Shown here piece by piece: positions 1-6,383 of a stretch of DNA of 7,858 bases. The notes beneath the pieces are model-generated. The model saw only the letters and a program-made list of their open reading frames with translations, was not told the origin of the DNA and did no database searches. The position numbers and the translations under genes are program-made. Positions within the stretch are counted from its first letter, which is position 1. Every line of letters begins with the position of its first letter. Source of the stretch: Acidobacteriota bacterium (lineage in GTDB: Bacteria; Acidobacteriota; Terriglobia; Terriglobales; Acidobacteriaceae); contig JAJZMO010000180.1 of NCBI GenBank assembly GCA_021798235.1, positions 5,867 to 13,724 on the forward strand, written 5' to 3'.

Positions 1-1011
1 TTAGCCGACCGCTCCCGGATCGCGTTGCATTTTGCCTGCGGCCAGCAGCACGGTGCGATAGATGGCCACGGGGAAGAGTTGCAGTTTGTAGGCATTCATC
101 GCCAGCGGCGTTGCGCCCTGCATGGCGGCCTTGCCTGCGGCGCGCGCAGTAGCTTCGGTGATGGGCTTGCCGGTGAGCAAGGCCTCGGCCTGTTGGGCGC
201 GACGCGGTGTGGGTGAGGCCGCACCCAGCACGATGGTCGCTTGCTGGCACAGGTCGCCTTGCATCCGCAGCACGACGGCGGCATCGGCGATGGGCCAGTC
301 GAAGCTCTCCTTCTCGCCATATTTTTGATAGGCCGAGCGCGTGCCTGCGGCGGGCTTGGGAATGTGTACGGACGTCAGCAGCTCATCGGGAGCCAGGGCA
401 TTTTGCCGCGTGGGGTCGACCTCGGGCTTGATGTAGAACTCGCTGAGCGGAACGGTGCGCGTGCCCTTGGCGCTGCGCAGCTCCACGCTGGCGTTGAGCG
501 CAACCAAAGCGACGGCGGTGGAGGAGGCAACAATAGTGGCCGAGACGCCGTTGTCAAAGATGGCGTGATATTGGTTCTGGCCCTCTTGCGCGAAGCATTC
601 CTGGCCGCCTTTGCGCAGACATTTGTAGTCGGGCGAGCGGTAGTACCAGCACTGCACGTGTTGCAGCAGATTGCCGCCGAGTGTGGCCATGTTGCGGATA
701 TGCGGCGTGGCGGCGTGGCCAGCGGCGTCGGCCAGCGCGGTGTAGTGCGTGCGCAGCAGCGGATGCTCGCTGATTTCGGCCAGCGTAACCAGCGGGCCGA
801 GCGTAACGCCCGACTGGGTCTCCTGCACGCCGCGCAGCGTGGGAATGTTACGAATGTTGACCAGCCGCTCCGGATCCGCGATGCGATTCTTCATGCGGTC
901 GAGCAGATCAATGCCGCCGGCCTTGACGGTGGTCTTTTGCTGGGACTGCCCGGCAAGCTGTGCCAGGGCTGCGTCCACGGTGGTGCAATCGGCGAGAACG
1001 AAGGGATTCAT
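1..1011 (-). CDS. paoB: FAD-binding subunit of a PaoABC-type periplasmic aldehyde oxidoreductase
   Basis: This 336-residue protein is the flavin subunit of a molybdenum hydroxylase; it takes electrons from the iron-sulfur subunit and passes them to an acceptor. The FAD_binding_5 fold is visible as KAGGIDLLDRMK (residues 30-41) and TLGGNLLQ (110-117), followed by a CO-dehydrogenase-flavoprotein C-terminal domain (about 225-325). Between them is the loop typical of PaoB/YagS, with C121, C131 and C139, which in that family binds an extra [4Fe-4S] cluster. Here a fourth cysteine is not seen near the loop; S157 may sit in its place (my by-eye alignment). The ATG overlaps the TGA of the upstream Mo-subunit gene by 4 nt (ATGA), with GAGG 4 nt before the start. 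The stop codon is the first triplet of the window, so the gene is complete. Family assignment is firm; the substrate is not shown by the sequence. Confidence 0.93.
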   Translation of the reverse strand: MNPFVLADCTTVDAALAQLAGQSQQKTTVKAGGIDLLDRMKNRIADPERLVNIRNIPTLRGVQETQSGVTLGPLVTLAEISEHPLLRTHYTALADAAGHAATPHIRNMATLGGNLLQHVQCWYYRSPDYKCLRKGGQECFAQEGQNQYHAIFDNGVSATIVASSTAVALVALNASVELRSAKGTRTVPLSEFYIKPEVDPTRQNALAPDELLTSVHIPKPAAGTRSAYQKYGEKESFDWPIADAAVVLRMQGDLCQQATIVLGAASPTPRRAQQAEALLTGKPITEATARAAGKAAMQGATPLAMNAYKLQLFPVAIYRTVLLAAGKMQRDPGAVG

Positions 1012-3398
1012 ACGGCCTCACTTCCTTGGGGCAGCGTGCCCAGCGCAGCAAAGACCTGCGCCGGCGTCATGGGAATCTGTCGGATGCGTTTGCCCGTGGC
1101 GTTGTAGAAGGCGTTGCCAATGGCTGCGCCCGTGGCGATGATGCCCGCCGCTTCGCCAATGCCAGAGGCGTCGGTGGAGCTTTGCCCGATATAGCTAGGC
1201 ACCAACTCGACGTGAATCTCTGGAATCTCACGCGCTCCGGCGATCTTGTACATATCCAGATTGGCGTTCACCATGTGGCCCAGCGTGGGGTCGAGCAGGC
1301 GGTGTTCAAAGAGCGCATAGGAGACGGCCTGAATGACGCCGCCATTGATCTGGCTGACGACCTGCGTGGGATTCATGGGGCGTCCGCAATCATGCACGGC
1401 CAGCACGCGGCGCACGTGAATGCGTCCCGTCTCCGTGTCTACATCAATCTCCACCACGTCAATGCCGCCGTAGGTGATGTACTTGCTGCGATCGTAGTCG
1501 GGGATGCGCTGGGCGCGCACGGCGATTTGGTCGGTGGACATTTTGGCCGCCGCGCGGCGGAACGGAACCGGCTGCATCTTGCCAGACTTGCTGCGCACCT
1601 CGCCGCGTACCAGTTCCAGATCGCCAGCAGGCACGCCGTAGGCAGGCGCAATGTTGGCAAGGAATTTTTGCTGGGCCTGCCATGCGGCATCGCGCACGGC
1701 GGGGGTCAGCGATGCTGTGGTGCGGCTGCCGCCGGAGTTCGGCCCGATGGGGTAATTTGTGTCGCCGACTTTGACGTCAATCTGCGCAGGCGGCACGCCA
1801 AACTCTTCGGCAAGAATCTGCGCCAGCACGGTCTTGATGCCGGTGCCAATGTCTTGCACCGCAGAGAGAACCTCCAGCGAGCCGTCGCGGTGTACGCGCA
1901 CTTCTGCAGCGGAGTTCATCTCAATAAAGCGGTACCAGACCGATTGCGCCATACCAACGCCGCGACGGATGGGACCGGAGCCAGCGCCCGCGACGGGATT
2001 GCGCGACTTCCACAGCGCACTCTCGCGGACGATCTGGCGTTCCACGCGGCGCACAGGATTTTCGTCGATGTGATCGCGCAGCGCGAGCGGGTCCATCTTG
2101 AGCTGGATCGCCAGCTCGTCAATGGCTTGCTCCAGCGCAAAGGCTCCCTGCGGATGGCCGGGAGCGCGAAAGGCAGCGGCTGGGCCGGCATTGATAAAGA
2201 CGTCATTTTCCGCCGTGTGCAGCGCAGCCCATTTGTACATGTTGCTGGCTGGACCGGCGCAACCAGCTCCCGTGCCGCAGCCAGCCGTGCCGTAGCTGGT
2301 GAGCTGAATGGCGGTGATGGTTCCGTCTTTCTTGGCCCCGATGCGCAGCGTCTGATCGGAGTCCGGTCGATTGCCCACGGAGAGATGTTCCTCTTGGCGA
2401 TCGAGCATGAGCCGCACCGGAGCGCCCGCCTTTTTCGAGAGGGCTGCGGCGACCACGCCGGGATTGCCTGCGCCGAATTTGGCACCAAAGCCGCCGCCCA
2501 TATATTCCGTAATCACGCGGACCTGCGTCATGGGCAGTTTGAAGAAGCCCGCCAACTCCTCGCGCACGCTGGCCGTGCCCTGCGTGGAGGCCCACACGGT
2601 GAGCATGCCCGGCTTCCAATCGGCAACTACGCCGTGGGTTTCCAGCGCGGAGTGGGTTTGCACCTGGGTGCGATAGCGGCCCTCGACGATGACGTCGGCA
2701 TCTTTGAAGCCTTGCTCGACATCGCCGACGGCATGCACGGCGGGGCCGTGGACGTTGCCGGTCTGGGGAACGTCATGCGGGCCACCGCCGCCGCCCGCCG
2801 AGCCAGCCTGATCCGCTGCGCCAGGGAAGACCAAGGGTGCGTCGGATTGGCGCGCCTCGTTGGGATCGACGACGAAGGGCATCGGCTGATACTGCACGCG
2901 AATGCGCTTGGCCGCCTCATTCGCAATGGCCTGTGTGGTGGCGGCCACGGCGGCGATGGGCTGGCCAGCATAGCGCACGATCGGATACCGCGAGGGCGTC
3001 TCCAGCGCCGGATTGCGCAGCACGGCAGGACCCAGCACGCGCTCAATGACGTGGACGGCGCGAACGCCGGGCATTTTCTCGGCCTCGCTGGTGTCGATGG
3101 AGAGAATTTTGGCGTGGGCCACGCTGGCGTTGGCAAACTTGGCGTACAACAGGCCGGGCAGGTGAAGATCGGCGGTGTAAATGGCGCGCCCGGTCACCTT
3201 TTGGCGGGCATCCCAGCGCGGAGTGGGTTGTCCGATGTATTGCAGTTCCGTGTTGAGGGGCAGCACGGGCGGCTCGCTGGCCGGGATGGTGCGCTGCTCC
3301 TCATGGAGCGTATAGCCGGGTACGCCGACGGGCATCTCGACGGTGCGCGTGCCGGTCGGTGTGGGCTGCTCTGGGGAATGCTGGGATCCGTTCGCCAT
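1008..3398 (-). CDS. paoC: Molybdenum cofactor-binding catalytic subunit, PaoC/YagR-type aldehyde oxidoreductase
   Basis: This 796-residue large subunit of the xanthine oxidase family carries the Mo site that hydroxylates aldehydes (or N-heterocycles) with water-derived oxygen. An N-terminal extension (1-55) precedes the Ald_Xan_dh_C-like domain (about 60-180). A glycine-rich linker (199-206) leads into the Mo-binding halves. Visible cofactor and active-site motifs are GGGFGAKFG (301-309), AFRAPGHPQG (409-418, R411 probably matching the active-site Arg of PaoC), QDIGTGIKT (515-523), and GIGEAAG (746-752) holding the predicted catalytic base E749. It has no signal peptide, so it would be exported as a folded complex with the Tat-tagged iron-sulfur subunit, as in E. 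coli PaoABC. The start is supported by AAGGAG 8 nt upstream. It lies 12 nt after the iron-sulfur gene and overlaps the FAD gene by 4 nt. In E. coli this gene is third; here it is second. Substrate range cannot be read from the sequence. Confidence 0.95.
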   Translation of the reverse strand: MANGSQHSPEQPTPTGTRTVEMPVGVPGYTLHEEQRTIPASEPPVLPLNTELQYIGQPTPRWDARQKVTGRAIYTADLHLPGLLYAKFANASVAHAKILSIDTSEAEKMPGVRAVHVIERVLGPAVLRNPALETPSRYPIVRYAGQPIAAVAATTQAIANEAAKRIRVQYQPMPFVVDPNEARQSDAPLVFPGAADQAGSAGGGGGPHDVPQTGNVHGPAVHAVGDVEQGFKDADVIVEGRYRTQVQTHSALETHGVVADWKPGMLTVWASTQGTASVREELAGFFKLPMTQVRVITEYMGGGFGAKFGAGNPGVVAAALSKKAGAPVRLMLDRQEEHLSVGNRPDSDQTLRIGAKKDGTITAIQLTSYGTAGCGTGAGCAGPASNMYKWAALHTAENDVFINAGPAAAFRAPGHPQGAFALEQAIDELAIQLKMDPLALRDHIDENPVRRVERQIVRESALWKSRNPVAGAGSGPIRRGVGMAQSVWYRFIEMNSAAEVRVHRDGSLEVLSAVQDIGTGIKTVLAQILAEEFGVPPAQIDVKVGDTNYPIGPNSGGSRTTASLTPAVRDAAWQAQQKFLANIAPAYGVPAGDLELVRGEVRSKSGKMQPVPFRRAAAKMSTDQIAVRAQRIPDYDRSKYITYGGIDVVEIDVDTETGRIHVRRVLAVHDCGRPMNPTQVVSQINGGVIQAVSYALFEHRLLDPTLGHMVNANLDMYKIAGAREIPEIHVELVPSYIGQSSTDASGIGEAAGIIATGAAIGNAFYNATGKRIRQIPMTPAQVFAALGTLPQGSEAV

Positions 3399-3410
3399 CG
3401 CTTCGACTCC

Positions 3411-4097
3411 TTAGGCGTTGTGCGTGCTGTGTGCAGCCTCGTGCATGGCCGCGAAGATTTTTGGATAGGTGCCGCAGCGGCAGAGGTTGCCGGAGATCGC
3501 CTTGCGCACCTCGGCCTCAGTGGGCTTGGGGTTCTGCTCGAGCAGCGCCGTGCAGCTCATTACCATGCCCGGAGTGCAAAAGCCGCACTGCATGGCGTCA
3601 TGCTTTACAAACGCCGCCTGCACCGGATGCAAGGTGTCCTCGGTGGAGATGCCTTCGATGGTGGTCACGTTGTGGCCGACGGCGTCCAGAGCCAGCAGCG
3701 AACAGCTATTGACCGGCGTGCGATCCAGCAGCACGGTGCAGCCGCTGCAGGAGCCGCGGTCGCAGACAATCTTGGTGCCGGTCAACCCCAGCTGCATGCG
3801 CAGCGCCTCGGCCAGCGTGGTGCGCGGCTCGATCTGGAGGGCGTGCTCTTTGCCGTTGACGCGCAGCGTGATGGCCACCGCGCCGGGGCCATACTCCTGC
3901 ACATTGGGCGTGACGGCGGCTGCGGCCTCGCGGCTGAGCACCTGCATGCCTTCCAGCAGCGCCGTGCCTGCGGCGGTGATGCCAGCACCTTTGAGAAATC
4001 CACGGCGGGAGATGCCGGAGGTGGGCTGCGCATTCGAGGCTGACGCGGGGGTCTCTGCTTCCGTTTGCGTGGAGGGACGGGAATGGTCTTCGGTCAT
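3411..4097 (-). CDS. paoA: Tat-exported [2Fe-2S] subunit of the aldehyde oxidoreductase
   Basis: This 228-residue small subunit shuttles electrons between the Mo site and FAD. A hydrophilic N-terminus is followed by a twin-arginine signal, SRRGFLKG (30-37, R31 R32), and a short hydrophobic alanine-rich stretch to about residue 61, so the complex is predicted to be periplasmic. The plant-type ferredoxin domain has C112, C117, C120 and C132 for one [2Fe-2S] cluster. The [2Fe-2S]-binding helical domain has C171, C174, C206 and C208 for the second (CGFC and LCRCG motifs). All eight ligands are present. The ATG at 4097 is chosen because GGAGGAG lies just upstream; an in-frame ATG at 4223 would add 42 unrelated residues and has no such site. 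It is the first gene of the operon. No XdhC/PaoD-type cofactor-insertion chaperone is in the window; one could lie to the left. Confidence 0.95.
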   Translation of the reverse strand: MTEDHSRPSTQTEAETPASASNAQPTSGISRRGFLKGAGITAAGTALLEGMQVLSREAAAAVTPNVQEYGPGAVAITLRVNGKEHALQIEPRTTLAEALRMQLGLTGTKIVCDRGSCSGCTVLLDRTPVNSCSLLALDAVGHNVTTIEGISTEDTLHPVQAAFVKHDAMQCGFCTPGMVMSCTALLEQNPKPTEAEVRKAISGNLCRCGTYPKIFAAMHEAAHSTHNA

Positions 4098-4100
4098 GGA

Positions 4101-4107
4101 CTCCTCC
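4101..4107 (-). promoter_or_regulatory. Strong Shine-Dalgarno deciding the paoA start
   Basis: GGAGGAG on the minus strand, with its GGAGG core 5 nt before the ATG at 4097. It is the strongest ribosome site in the operon and favours this start over the in-frame ATG at 4223. Confidence 0.8.
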
Positions 4108-4123
4108 GAAATAGCCGCTAATT

Positions 4124-4146
4124 GCCGCAGGAAATTGCAGTGCGGC
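4124..4146 (-). other. Stem-loop in the aldehyde oxidoreductase leader
   Basis: GCCGCA (4124-4129) and TGCGGC (4141-4146) are perfect 6-bp inverted arms around an 11-nt loop. The structure would lie in the untranslated leader of the minus-strand operon, 26 nt before the start codon and upstream of the Shine-Dalgarno. It is not followed by a T tract in either direction, so it is not a terminator. A role in mRNA stability or translational control is possible; 6 bp in GC-rich DNA can also be chance. Confidence 0.35.
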
Positions 4147-4233
4147 GTTCCCTGATTCCGGATCGTGCTGGACGCGACAGGGGCGGATGTTGGATGCGCG
4201 CGCAACGAAGAAAGTTTCCACAAAAAACTTGGT

Positions 4234-4282
4234 CCGTGGGCGCGCGGCGTCGCCGTCCGCGGAGTTGTTTATACACCCACGG
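4234..4282. repeat. Nested inverted repeats in the divergent promoter region
   Basis: Outer arms CCGTGGG (4234-4240) and CCCACGG (4276-4282) are perfect 7-bp inverted repeats. Inside lies CGGCGTCGCCG (4245-4255), an 11-nt palindrome around a central T. The TATAAA-like element on the minus strand (4268-4273) sits between the outer arms. Such placement could suit a regulator site or a cruciform, but the region is GC-rich and the function is inferred only from position. Confidence 0.35.
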
Positions 4283-4297
4283 CGAGCGGCACGGCAA
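4268..4297 (-). promoter_or_regulatory. Candidate sigma-70-type promoter for the aldehyde oxidoreductase operon
   Basis: On the minus strand TTGCCG (plus 4292-4297, 4 of 6 to TTGACA) is followed after 18 nt by TATAAA (plus 4268-4273, 5 of 6 to TATAAT). Transcription would start near 4260 and give a leader of about 160 nt before the ATG at 4097. This is the best match I found in the divergent 341-nt intergenic region (4098-4438). The rest of that region shows no gene, only the inverted repeats listed separately. Confidence 0.35.
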
Positions 4298-4319
4298 TCT
4301 GGAGCGGCCCGCAGCCACG

Positions 4320-4331
4320 CTGCAATTGCAG
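4320..4331. promoter_or_regulatory. Perfect 12-bp palindrome, possible operator
   Basis: CTGCAATTGCAG is identical to its reverse complement. It lies about 22 bp upstream of the candidate -35 of the minus-strand operon and 107 bp before the YIP1 gene. An 8-base half, AATTGCAG, recurs at 4133-4140 in the operon leader. A dimeric regulator could bind here; no regulator gene is present in the window to support this. Confidence 0.3.
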
Positions 4332-4438
4332 GCAAAGCACTTCCAGCCGATTGAGTGGAAGAATTTTTCCCCGAAGCCCAAGAATTCCATTATGCTGGGC
4401 TGCGGGTTTCCCAGCTTGATTTTTGAGGTTGCTACGCC

Positions 4439-5191
4439 GTGAACGAATCCGTGTCTTCGATCCATGCCGCGTCCAATGATTTCAGCCAGTTGGAGCGCGT
4501 GCTGCATGCCTACATTGCTCCCGAAGCGACTTTTGCGGACATCCTGCGCAGCGCAAGCTGGTGGCTGCCCTATGTGCTTTCGTTGCTGGCGGCGATTTTA
4601 TTTGCCTTCGCCCTGCAGCATGAGATTGGGTTCAAGAAAGTGGCGGAATCCATCGTGAACAACAGCCCCCAAATGCAGGATCGCATCAGCTCCATGACCC
4701 CGGCGCAGATGCAGGGCATGGAGGCCACCATTGCGACGAGCGTGCGTGTCTCCACGTATGCGTTTCCCGTGTTGATACTACTCATCGCGTTGGTGTGCGC
4801 GGCGGTTTTGATGGCCAGCTTCAACTTTGGTCTGGGTGCAGAGGCCAAATTCGGGCAGTATCTGGCGCTGTGGTTTTATGCCACGCTGCCCATGCTGGTG
4901 AAGAGCCTGCTGATCAGCGTGACGCTCTTTGCGGGTCTGGGCGCGGACCAGTTCAACATTCTAAATCCGCTAGGGTCGAATCTTGGCTACTACATTGGGC
5001 AGGATGCGCCCGCTTGGCTGACGAGTCTGCTGAGCTTTGTGGATGTCTTTACGCTGTGGTCGGTGGTGTTGCTGATTCTGGGCAGCGCGATCGTCGCCAA
5101 GGTACAGCGGAAGCAGGCAGCCATCGTGGTGGTGGTCTGGTTTGTGCTGGTAGTCTTTGTTTCGACGGTGTTGGCCGCGCTGCGCGGATAA
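4439..5191 (+). CDS. YIP1-family integral membrane protein
   Basis: A 250-residue protein with a hydrophilic N-terminal segment (1-40) and five hydrophobic stretches that look like membrane helices: about 41-60, 107-130, 141-166, 196-220 and 226-248. A polar loop rich in Gln and Met (about 61-105) separates the first two. The layout and the NPLGSNLGYYIG stretch (176-187) fit the bacterial YIP1 family, whose function is poorly defined; eukaryotic members act in membrane traffic. The start is a GTG with GAGG (4425-4428) 10 nt upstream; nearby ATGs are out of frame. It is transcribed divergently from the molybdoenzyme operon and appears monocistronic. I see no functional link to either neighbour. 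The family call is moderately sure, the membrane nature very sure. Confidence 0.8.
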   Translation: MNESVSSIHAASNDFSQLERVLHAYIAPEATFADILRSASWWLPYVLSLLAAILFAFALQHEIGFKKVAESIVNNSPQMQDRISSMTPAQMQGMEATIATSVRVSTYAFPVLILLIALVCAAVLMASFNFGLGAEAKFGQYLALWFYATLPMLVKSLLISVTLFAGLGADQFNILNPLGSNLGYYIGQDAPAWLTSLLSFVDVFTLWSVVLLILGSAIVAKVQRKQAAIVVVVWFVLVVFVSTVLAALRG

Positions 5192-5216
5192 GCCATAGGG
5201 TAGAGCGGCTGCGGTG

Positions 5217-5246
5217 GTGGGCAAGTTGGGTTTCCCACACCCTTGC
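5217..5246 (+). other. Nested stem-loop after the YIP1 gene
   Basis: GCAAG (5221-5225) pairs with CTTGC (5242-5246), and inside it TGGG (5227-5230) pairs with CCCA (5234-5237) around a TTT loop. An alternative pairs GTGGG (5217-5221) with CCCAC (5234-5238). It begins 26 nt after the YIP1 stop and could end or protect that transcript, but there is no following T run, so it is not a standard intrinsic terminator. It could also be a dispersed intergenic repeat. Confidence 0.35.
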
Positions 5247-5256
5247 GCTCCACGTT

Positions 5257-5336
5257 TAGACCATGCACACTTGTGGACACTGGAACAATCAATCTACCAC
5301 CGGGGTTTTTCCCACGCTGACCGGGGTGGTCTACCA
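5257..5336. repeat. Cluster of short direct and inverted repeats, possible insertion-sequence end remnant
   Basis: Within 80 nt there are two direct copies of ACCGGGGT (5299-5306, 5320-5327) and two of TCTACCA (5293-5299, 5330-5336). There are also two inverted pairs: ACCACC with GGTGGT (5296-5301, 5325-5330) and TAGACC with GGTCTA (5257-5262, 5328-5333). A small GGG-TTTTT-CCC hairpin lies inside (5303-5313). Repeated transposase-binding motifs of this look occur at the ends of IS21-like elements. No transposase is present, so this is at most a relic. The surrounding 310 nt (5192-5501) contain no gene that I can support. Confidence 0.35.
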
Positions 5337-5450
5337 GGAACCGGACTCAAGGCGTTTGTCAATGAAACAACCATGCCCCCGCCCGTGCCAAGTATGGGGA
5401 TACGACCTGCCCGCCCACACAGCAAATATGCACGAACTGCCCCATTTATG

Positions 5451-5480
5451 TTCTGATAATGGCTTCTGATGATTTAATAT
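5451..5480 (+). promoter_or_regulatory. Possible promoter for the restriction-modification genes
   Basis: The DNA just before the methyltransferase is AT-rich. It has -10-like hexamers GATAAT (5455-5460, 5 of 6) and TAATAT (5475-5480). For the second, TTCTGA at 5451-5456 is a weak -35 with 18-nt spacing. No strong -35 was found, so the exact start is uncertain. Confidence 0.25.
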
Positions 5481-5505
5481 GAGCAACCTACGGTGGAGAA
5501 AATGA
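5479..5505 (+). CDS. Possible 8-codon leader peptide overlapping the methyltransferase start
   Basis: ATG at 5479 opens a reading frame MSNLRWRK that ends in TGA at 5503-5505 and overlaps the ATG at 5502 in an ATGA arrangement. Such overlap can couple translation. There is no Shine-Dalgarno before it, so it would need leaderless or weak initiation. It may be chance. Confidence 0.15.
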   Translation: MSNLRWRK

Positions 5506-6383
5506 TCGAGAAGTACGCCGACGACACAGCGACTATTTTCCATGGAGATTGCCTTGAAGTGTTGCCGCTTCTCCCTGCTAACTCTATTGACCTTGTTTTC
5601 GCCGATCCGCCCTACAACATTGGGAAGCAGTTTGCAGGATTTGACGACACATGGCCAAGTGATGCTGAATACGCCGCATGGTGTTATAAGTGGCTAGCCC
5701 ACTGCATTCGAGTTTTGAAGCCGACCGGCAGCTTGTATGTAATGGCCAGCACACAGGCGATGCCTTACCTTGACTTGTGGCTTCGCGAGCGCTTAGCGAT
5801 TCTCTCCCGCATCGTATGGCACTACGATAGTTCCGGCGTCCAAGCGAAGAAATATTTTGGTTCTCTCTACGAGCCCATTCTCTTTTGCGTGAAGGACGCA
5901 AAAAATTACATCTTCAACGCCGCCGATATAGAAGTAGAAGCTAGGACCGGAGCGGTTCGAAAGCTCATTGATTATCGCAAAGGCGTTCCCGCCCCTTACA
6001 AAACAACCAAAGTGCCCGGTAATGCTTGGTATATTCCGCGGGTACGCTATCGCATGGCCGAATACGAAGACCATCCTTCGCAGAAGCCAGAAGCACTCAT
6101 GGAGCGGATCATAAAAGCCAGCAGTAGAGCCGGTGACCTTGTGCTTGACCCGTTTAGCGGCACGTTTACCACCTGCGCCGTAGGACACCGCTTGGGGCGG
6201 CGCACGATTGGCATAGAGAGTCAGGCTGAATACGTGAAGATCGGCCTGCGCCGCCTCCAAGTACGGACGCACTTTAACGGAGAAAAGTTATACCCGCTCG
6301 ACAAGAGCTACGTTCGTAAAAATGCAAACGGCGTCCATGGTGGCACCATCTATAACCAACAAACGGGACTTTTCGATGGCTAA
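5502..6383 (+). CDS. Beta-class adenine-N6 DNA methyltransferase, YhdJ (M.EcoKII)-like
   Basis: This 293-residue enzyme transfers a methyl group from S-adenosylmethionine to adenine in DNA. The catalytic motif IV DPPY (35-38) comes before the cofactor motif I LDPFSGTFTT (215-224), the order of the beta class. HPSQKPEAL (191-199) and GIES (237-240) are also present. It recalls E. coli YhdJ closely in length (about 294) and in FADPPYNIGK, YDSSGVQAKK (108-117), VKDAKNY (130-136) and KVPGN. YhdJ methylates ATGCAT, so the same site is a reasonable prediction. The ATG at 5502 is preceded by GGTGGAG; an in-frame GTG at 5493 would add three residues but has a weaker site. It overlaps the next gene by 8 nt, and base composition is clearly lower in GC than the genes to the left. 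Unlike orphan YhdJ, it has a likely endonuclease partner. Confidence 0.93.
   Translation: MIEKYADDTATIFHGDCLEVLPLLPANSIDLVFADPPYNIGKQFAGFDDTWPSDAEYAAWCYKWLAHCIRVLKPTGSLYVMASTQAMPYLDLWLRERLAILSRIVWHYDSSGVQAKKYFGSLYEPILFCVKDAKNYIFNAADIEVEARTGAVRKLIDYRKGVPAPYKTTKVPGNAWYIPRVRYRMAEYEDHPSQKPEALMERIIKASSRAGDLVLDPFSGTFTTCAVGHRLGRRTIGIESQAEYVKIGLRRLQVRTHFNGEKLYPLDKSYVRKNANGVHGGTIYNQQTGLFDG

Noticed and set aside
960..4043. A 1027-codon open frame on the plus strand opposite the whole Mo-subunit gene and most of the iron-sulfur gene
   Set aside because: Its translation is rich in His, Gly, Arg and Ala without any recognisable domain, and the minus strand carries three well-defined enzyme subunits with all cofactor motifs. 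It is an antisense shadow of GC-rich codon bias.
5196..5246. A tRNA-like stretch beginning GGTAGAGCGG after the YIP1 gene
   Set aside because: It resembles a D-arm, but there is no GTTCGA-type T-arm, no acceptor pairing and no anticodon stem, so it is not a tRNA gene.
5214..5469. Overlapping 68- to 80-codon plus-strand frames between the YIP1 gene and the methyltransferase
   Set aside because: Low-complexity Pro/His-rich translations with no homology that I recognise, and they run through the stem-loop and the repeat cluster; best read as non-coding DNA.
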